Assembly: GCA_032718475.1 (NCBI GenBank)
Contig: JAUCBJ010004685.1
Span: 1-30,433, forward strand
Direction of reading: 5' to 3'
From: Nemertoderma westbladi
Taxonomy: Eukaryota; Xenacoelomorpha; Nemertodermatida; Nemertodermatidae
Length of the DNA: 30,433 nt
In this document: positions 27,251 through 30,433 of the stretch, one piece after another
Layout: each line of letters begins with the position of its first letter
Position numbering within the stretch: position 1 is the stretch's first letter
Program-made: the position numbers and the translations under genes
Notes under the pieces: generated by a model
Databases searched by the model: none
Told to the model about the DNA's origin: nothing
What the model saw: only the letters and a program-made list of their open reading frames with translations

Positions 27251-27440
27251 GGGAGCAATGGCCGAGTTGGTAAGCGGCCCACTCTGAGATCAAGTAGGCT
27301 GAAACCCGAATGCAGTTGGTTATCGGCTTAAAGGGGCCCTTCCCCCTGCAGAGTGCATGAAATATGACCCATTGAAACGGAACCAACATGCAGCGAACGA
27401 ATAGCTGCAATTAGCGTGGGCCGATCTTTTCCCTATTTAT
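27251..27440 (+). mobile_element. tRNA-derived SINE fragment
   Basis: ATGGCCGAGTTGG (27258-27270) matches the RNA polymerase III A box, and GGCTGAAACCC (27297-27307) is a diverged B box at about the spacing of a tRNA. The head resembles a Leu/Ser-type tRNA, but the acceptor and anticodon stems do not close, so it is not a functional tRNA. A non-tRNA body (CCGAATGCAGTTGG to about GCGTGGGCCGATC) follows. No target-site duplication was fixed. It lies 67 bp upstream of the acceptor of the minus-strand F-box-like exon, antisense to that gene. Confidence 0.65.
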
Positions 27441-28018
27441 GGCACAATTTTCATAATATTTCCTTAGAAACTTCTTTTATGCTACTTTGGTTAGGTGGAT
27501 ATGATGATTAGGGTTCATAGCAATGTAATAAAATGTCATTCTGGAATCTTGTCTCTTGAACTCTAGAAAAAAACTTCATGATAAAAGCCTCTTTATATGA
27601 AAATTTTTTGTCAAACAATGGGTACCCAAGGTAAAATAATGCCCGTATTGCACTATGGAAGAAGCTTCGTTGGACAATATTTATGCTGAAAAGTGAGATA
27701 AAAAGAGATAAAAGTTAGAAGACTTACAACAAATAAAATGACGTAAGTGATGGCAAAAAGTAGCATTTTTTGTCTTGATTTCTTATTTGTCTCGCTACAC
27801 TCGCCAAATAATAACGTTCGACAAAAAAAGCCTACTTTTTTGCCACCACTTAAATAGTTAAACATTGCTTAAGGCCGAGTTCACACTATAGTCCAGTCAA
27901 AATAGGGCTCAACCTCGGACAAATTGCAACAGAATTTAATTTAATATTTTCTAGGCCCAAATTTTATGCTTATCAACATATCCAAAATCGGGTTGTTGGA
28001 ACTTGGTTAAATAGACCA
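27441..28018. other. intronic or intergenic spacer
   Basis: No exon recognised. A short minus-strand open frame at 27653-27865 contains a hydrophobic stretch (LLFAITYVILFVVSLLTF), but there is no other support for a gene. Confidence 0.4.
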
Positions 28019-29100
28019 TTTCACCATGACAACAGTAAGTCATACATAAATCACCCCTTTCCTATAATCCTACGGAATTCTAACCTTGACCTACCCCACC
28101 CAAATCACTATCGGAGAATCCGATGGGGCACTTTTTGAAACCCGGTTACCATGACAACTATGATAATTAGATCGTCGAAATAAATTGTACAGTAAATTTA
28201 TGAAATTTTGGAAACGTATCCGTATTGCGTGTTCCCATTGCTGCAAAATTAGGAAACTCTGTAATTATATTGTCCTTAAGCATAATTGTTTTTTTCTATA
28301 TTCGGCGTTGAAGTGGAATAGTAGTTGGCCTGTAACCTAGGTAATAAGAAAATAATATCACCTATAATGTTTCTTCAGTTTAAATATGGTTACTATCATT
28401 TTAAAAAGAAACCAATTCGGGATCAAGTACCTCACATGTTGCTATGTTCAGACCATAATTTGCCAGCCAATCGTGCCATTTCTTGTTGCCATGGCAACCA
28501 AAAATAATATTTAATATGTGAAAATTCCATCAGAAACATTTTATATGTTCTTCAGATGCATATCAATATGTTACAGTCAACATTCATGATCACAAGCGAA
28601 GTCATTATTCTGTTGTTACCATAGCAACGGGCATATTTTAGTATTTATGTAGTTATAGTAACGTATTTTGCATTTTATTGACATTGGAAGTTAATCATAT
28701 TAAAGATTATTGAAAAAAATTGTGTGGAGTCTGCTACAGTTATTTTATTTAATAAAGTCTTGAATTTTGACCATAGCAACGGGAGTTTTGATCCTAATTC
28801 GGGAGTGACTTGTTAAAAATAATCAAAATTCGGTTTAATGTAGGCCTACATTTCAGTATTTTGTAGCATGAGATGCTGTAGAAAATTACAAAATTATATT
28901 CGAATGAGAATGTAATTAGCAACGAAAGTTTTCCTTAGCAACCGGGGTCTTTTAGTACCAACATCACGTTTTTAAAGTGATAACATGTTTTTTATTGAGC
29001 TGTGAAGTTTAAATAACAGTAGTAAGTTCTCCTTGGCAACGTTGAATTGTGTATAGCAACAGCGAGTTACCTTAGCAACGGGTAGTTTCACAAGGTAGTA
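28019..29100. repeat. diffuse cluster of X-box-like CCAT(R)GCAAC motifs
   Basis: About ten copies of ACCATAGCAACGGG, TTACCATGACAAC or TTAGCAACGG-type words occur at about 28022, 28142, 28485, 28614, 28768, 28918, 28935, 29033, 29054 and 29072, often followed by GNGTTTT. Spacing is irregular. They look like the eroded remains of a repeat whose conserved core is an RFX X-box half or whole site. No coding signal. Confidence 0.5.
28485..28498. promoter_or_regulatory. perfect X-box-like palindrome
   Basis: GTTGCCATGGCAAC is a perfect palindrome and an ideal RFX site by sequence. No adjacent transcription start was identified. Confidence 0.5.
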
Positions 29101-29170
29101 ACGAGTTTTCAAATACTGTAATTACCAAGTTTTCTACATCAATGTTGAATCTTACTTATCAATGGCGAGT

Positions 29171-29329
29171 TTTCCTTAGCAATATATTTACAGAATATTT
29201 TAAATATTTTTATATGGTATCAGAAATAATAAATACTGGTATATTTTACTGTACCAGTACCTACCTGTAGCTATATAATAAATTATATTACTCTTGGTGT
29301 GCTACTCACAGATATTGCTTGTCAGTTGT
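29171..29329. other. AT-rich spacer
   Basis: Nothing recognisable beyond a GTACTGGTATA...TACCAGTAC inverted pair at about 29235-29260. Confidence 0.35.
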
Positions 29330-29532
29330 TTTTTTTTATATTTATTTTATCTAAATATTTGACAATTTTAAGTAACAAATTTCAAATCATCCCACCCATA
29401 ACCATTTTTAGATTAAAGCACTGACAATTTTATTTGTGTATTTTTATTTGTAGTCTTGAATTTAATTTTTATTGCTTCCCCAACAATTATACAATCATAT
29501 TAGTAGTTCATGTGTATTCTAATCTGTAGTCC
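29330..29532. repeat. direct duplication, copy 1
   Basis: A 203-bp segment beginning in a T-run and ending CTAATCTGTAGTCC. It recurs at an offset of exactly 238 bp with no difference seen by eye apart from T-run length. Confidence 0.95.
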
Positions 29533-29567
29533 ACAAACAATGCATCGCAGTTCCTTTACTAAGTTTT

Positions 29568-29770
29568 TTTTTTTTATATTTATTTTATCTAAATATTTGA
29601 CAATTTTAAGTAACAAATTTCAAATCATCCCACCCATAACCATTTTTAGATTAAAGCACTGACAATTTTATTTGTGTATTTTTATTTGTAGTCTTGAATT
29701 TAATTTTTATTGCTTCCCCAACAATTATACAATCATATTAGTAGTTCATGTGTATTCTAATCTGTAGTCC
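29568..29770. repeat. direct duplication, copy 2
   Basis: Second copy of 29330-29532. It is followed by TAAATTTAATTTTATTACTTCCCCGAC (about 29771-29797), a diverged third copy of the internal GAATTTAATTTTTATTGCTTCCCCAAC block. Confidence 0.95.
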
Positions 29771-30101
29771 TAAATTTAATTTTATTACTTCCCCGACTAT
29801 TTTACCTAAAACATTATTACATAGCGGGGACCCACATGGAAACGAGGTGCGCCTCATGTGGCTATCCCATTAAGTGACAATTTTATCGATATAACTCGCG
29901 TAAGATGTACTGTTCATATATTTTTCATACCATACTGATTTAATTTCATAACAAAAATATCTCGTACTGTATCTATAACAATTGTATGGTTGCTAACGGT
30001 CTATACCAACTTAAATATTATCTATTATGTGTCCCGTCACTAATAAATCAATATCAATATCAATATCAGTTAGATAGTTTTTGGTTAGATGGGATACCGA
30101 T
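29771..30101. other. spacer with a small inverted repeat
   Basis: CCACATG (29831-29837) and CATGTGG (29854-29860) with inner GAGG/CCTC form a hairpin. A short AATATC microsatellite lies at about 30050-30067. No gene recognised. Confidence 0.4.
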
Positions 30102-30183
30102 ATGGATAGTTATCACGATCGATGTATAATTTGCAATGAGACTCTTACAGCTGAAGATAATGTAGTCAATTTAGGAGAAAAGG
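30102..30183 (+). CDS. possible first coding exon of an unrecognised gene
   Basis: ATG at 30102 opens MDSYHDRCIICNETLTAE, then a short acidic and hydrophobic stretch ending LGEKG. A Cys-x2-Cys pair followed by a VV-LGEKG-like turn is reminiscent of the start of uncharacterised zinc-binding proteins seen in marine invertebrates. That resemblance is from memory and weak. A donor-like AAGG|GTTTGT (GT at 30184-30185) closes the exon in phase 1. Without splicing the frame stops at 30192-30194. The same GTTTGT donor form is used by the SLC35B2-like exon 3. The next exon would lie beyond the window, past the Helitron-like copy that begins 35 bp downstream. Confidence 0.35.
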
Positions 30184-30217
30184 GTTTGTACTGATACATT
30201 TAAATTTTTAATATTTA

Positions 30218-30433
30218 TTAGAAAAGCAATTCCTAAAGGAAATGCAACCACGAAGCTAATTAAATTGAATAAAACCAAATTTGTAGTTCGTTGTTCAGCC
30301 TTGTTTAAGAGGCATTTGCTTGTGATATAGATACTGATTATCAGAAAATTTAATTGTGTAGTTTATGTACAAATTTTCGATTTTTATATGAAAACGTCTG
30401 TTTGAAGTGGTTTTTATGGAAACTATGGGAGGG
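30218..30433 (-). mobile_element. Helitron-like element, copy C, cut by the window end
   Basis: Starts at the element's 3' terminus. The minus strand reads the hairpin GCATTTCCTTTAGGAATTGC (two arm differences from copy B), then CTTTTCTAA and a host T at 30217. CTAA still fits CTRR. Next on the plus strand come CAACCACGAAGCTAA and the internal unit with a TTTTTATGGAAACT box. The rest lies outside the window. Confidence 0.75.

Noticed and set aside
27251-27330. Functional tRNA gene
   Set aside because: The A box is good, but the B box is degraded and the cloverleaf stems do not close. A SINE head fits better.
27653-27865. Minus-strand frame with one hydrophobic helix, considered as an upstream exon of the F-box-like gene
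   Set aside because: No F-box residues and no suitable donor in phase with the 27181 acceptor were seen.

Overview
The window looks like a eukaryotic (metazoan) nuclear genome. It has genes in pieces with canonical splice sites, AT-rich spacers, large tandem arrays, LINE, BEL/Pao, SINE and Helitron-like remnants, and no bacterial gene organisation. The gene set and the unusually frequent octamer TAGGCCTA suggest an invertebrate deuterostome, perhaps an echinoderm. That taxon call is a low-confidence inference. Prokaryotic features (operons, ribosome binding sites, CRISPR, replication or attachment sites) are absent.

Layout, left to right. 1-811: 41-bp satellite. 812-4043: 26-bp satellite. 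4044-5187: unassigned spacer with a 68-bp triplication. 5188-6874: GC-rich 14-bp minisatellite. 7013-9979, minus strand: three exons of a PAPS transporter gene (SLC35B2/PAPST1-like). Their phases match exactly, but the 3' exons are missing, so all three arrays lie inside, or downstream of, its third intron. A decayed LINE 3' end sits antisense in intron 1. 10464-11717 and 12134-13852: two full-length copies of a non-autonomous Helitron-like element with internal ~450-bp tandem units. A third copy starts at 30218. 13853-16497: a degraded BEL/Pao LTR retrotransposon on the minus strand, with its LTR interrupted by the second Helitron-like copy. 16498-17610: a LINE fragment on the plus strand. 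17610-20600: noncoding DNA rich in palindromic octamers and hairpins. 20707-21417: an intact, single-coding-exon CHTOP/FOP homologue (mRNA export/PRMT1 partner). 22863-24488: 19-bp minisatellite. 25983-27181, minus: the terminal exon of an F-box/LRR-like (FBXO39-like) gene, with a tRNA-derived SINE just upstream of its splice acceptor. 28.0-29.1 kb: a cluster of RFX X-box-like motifs. 29330-29770: a perfect direct duplication. 30102-30183: a possible first coding exon of an unrecognised gene.

The genes do not form a pathway. The two most unusual signals are these. First, the 26-bp array, read in the sense of SLC35B2, presents on the order of a hundred head-to-tail 'pyrimidine-rich tract-CAG|GTAAGT' sites, the form of a recursive (zero-exon) splice site. 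Second, the Helitron-like elements carry a palindromic RFX X-box-like motif roughly every 150 bp. All calls come from reading the sequence by eye. No alignment or database search was run.
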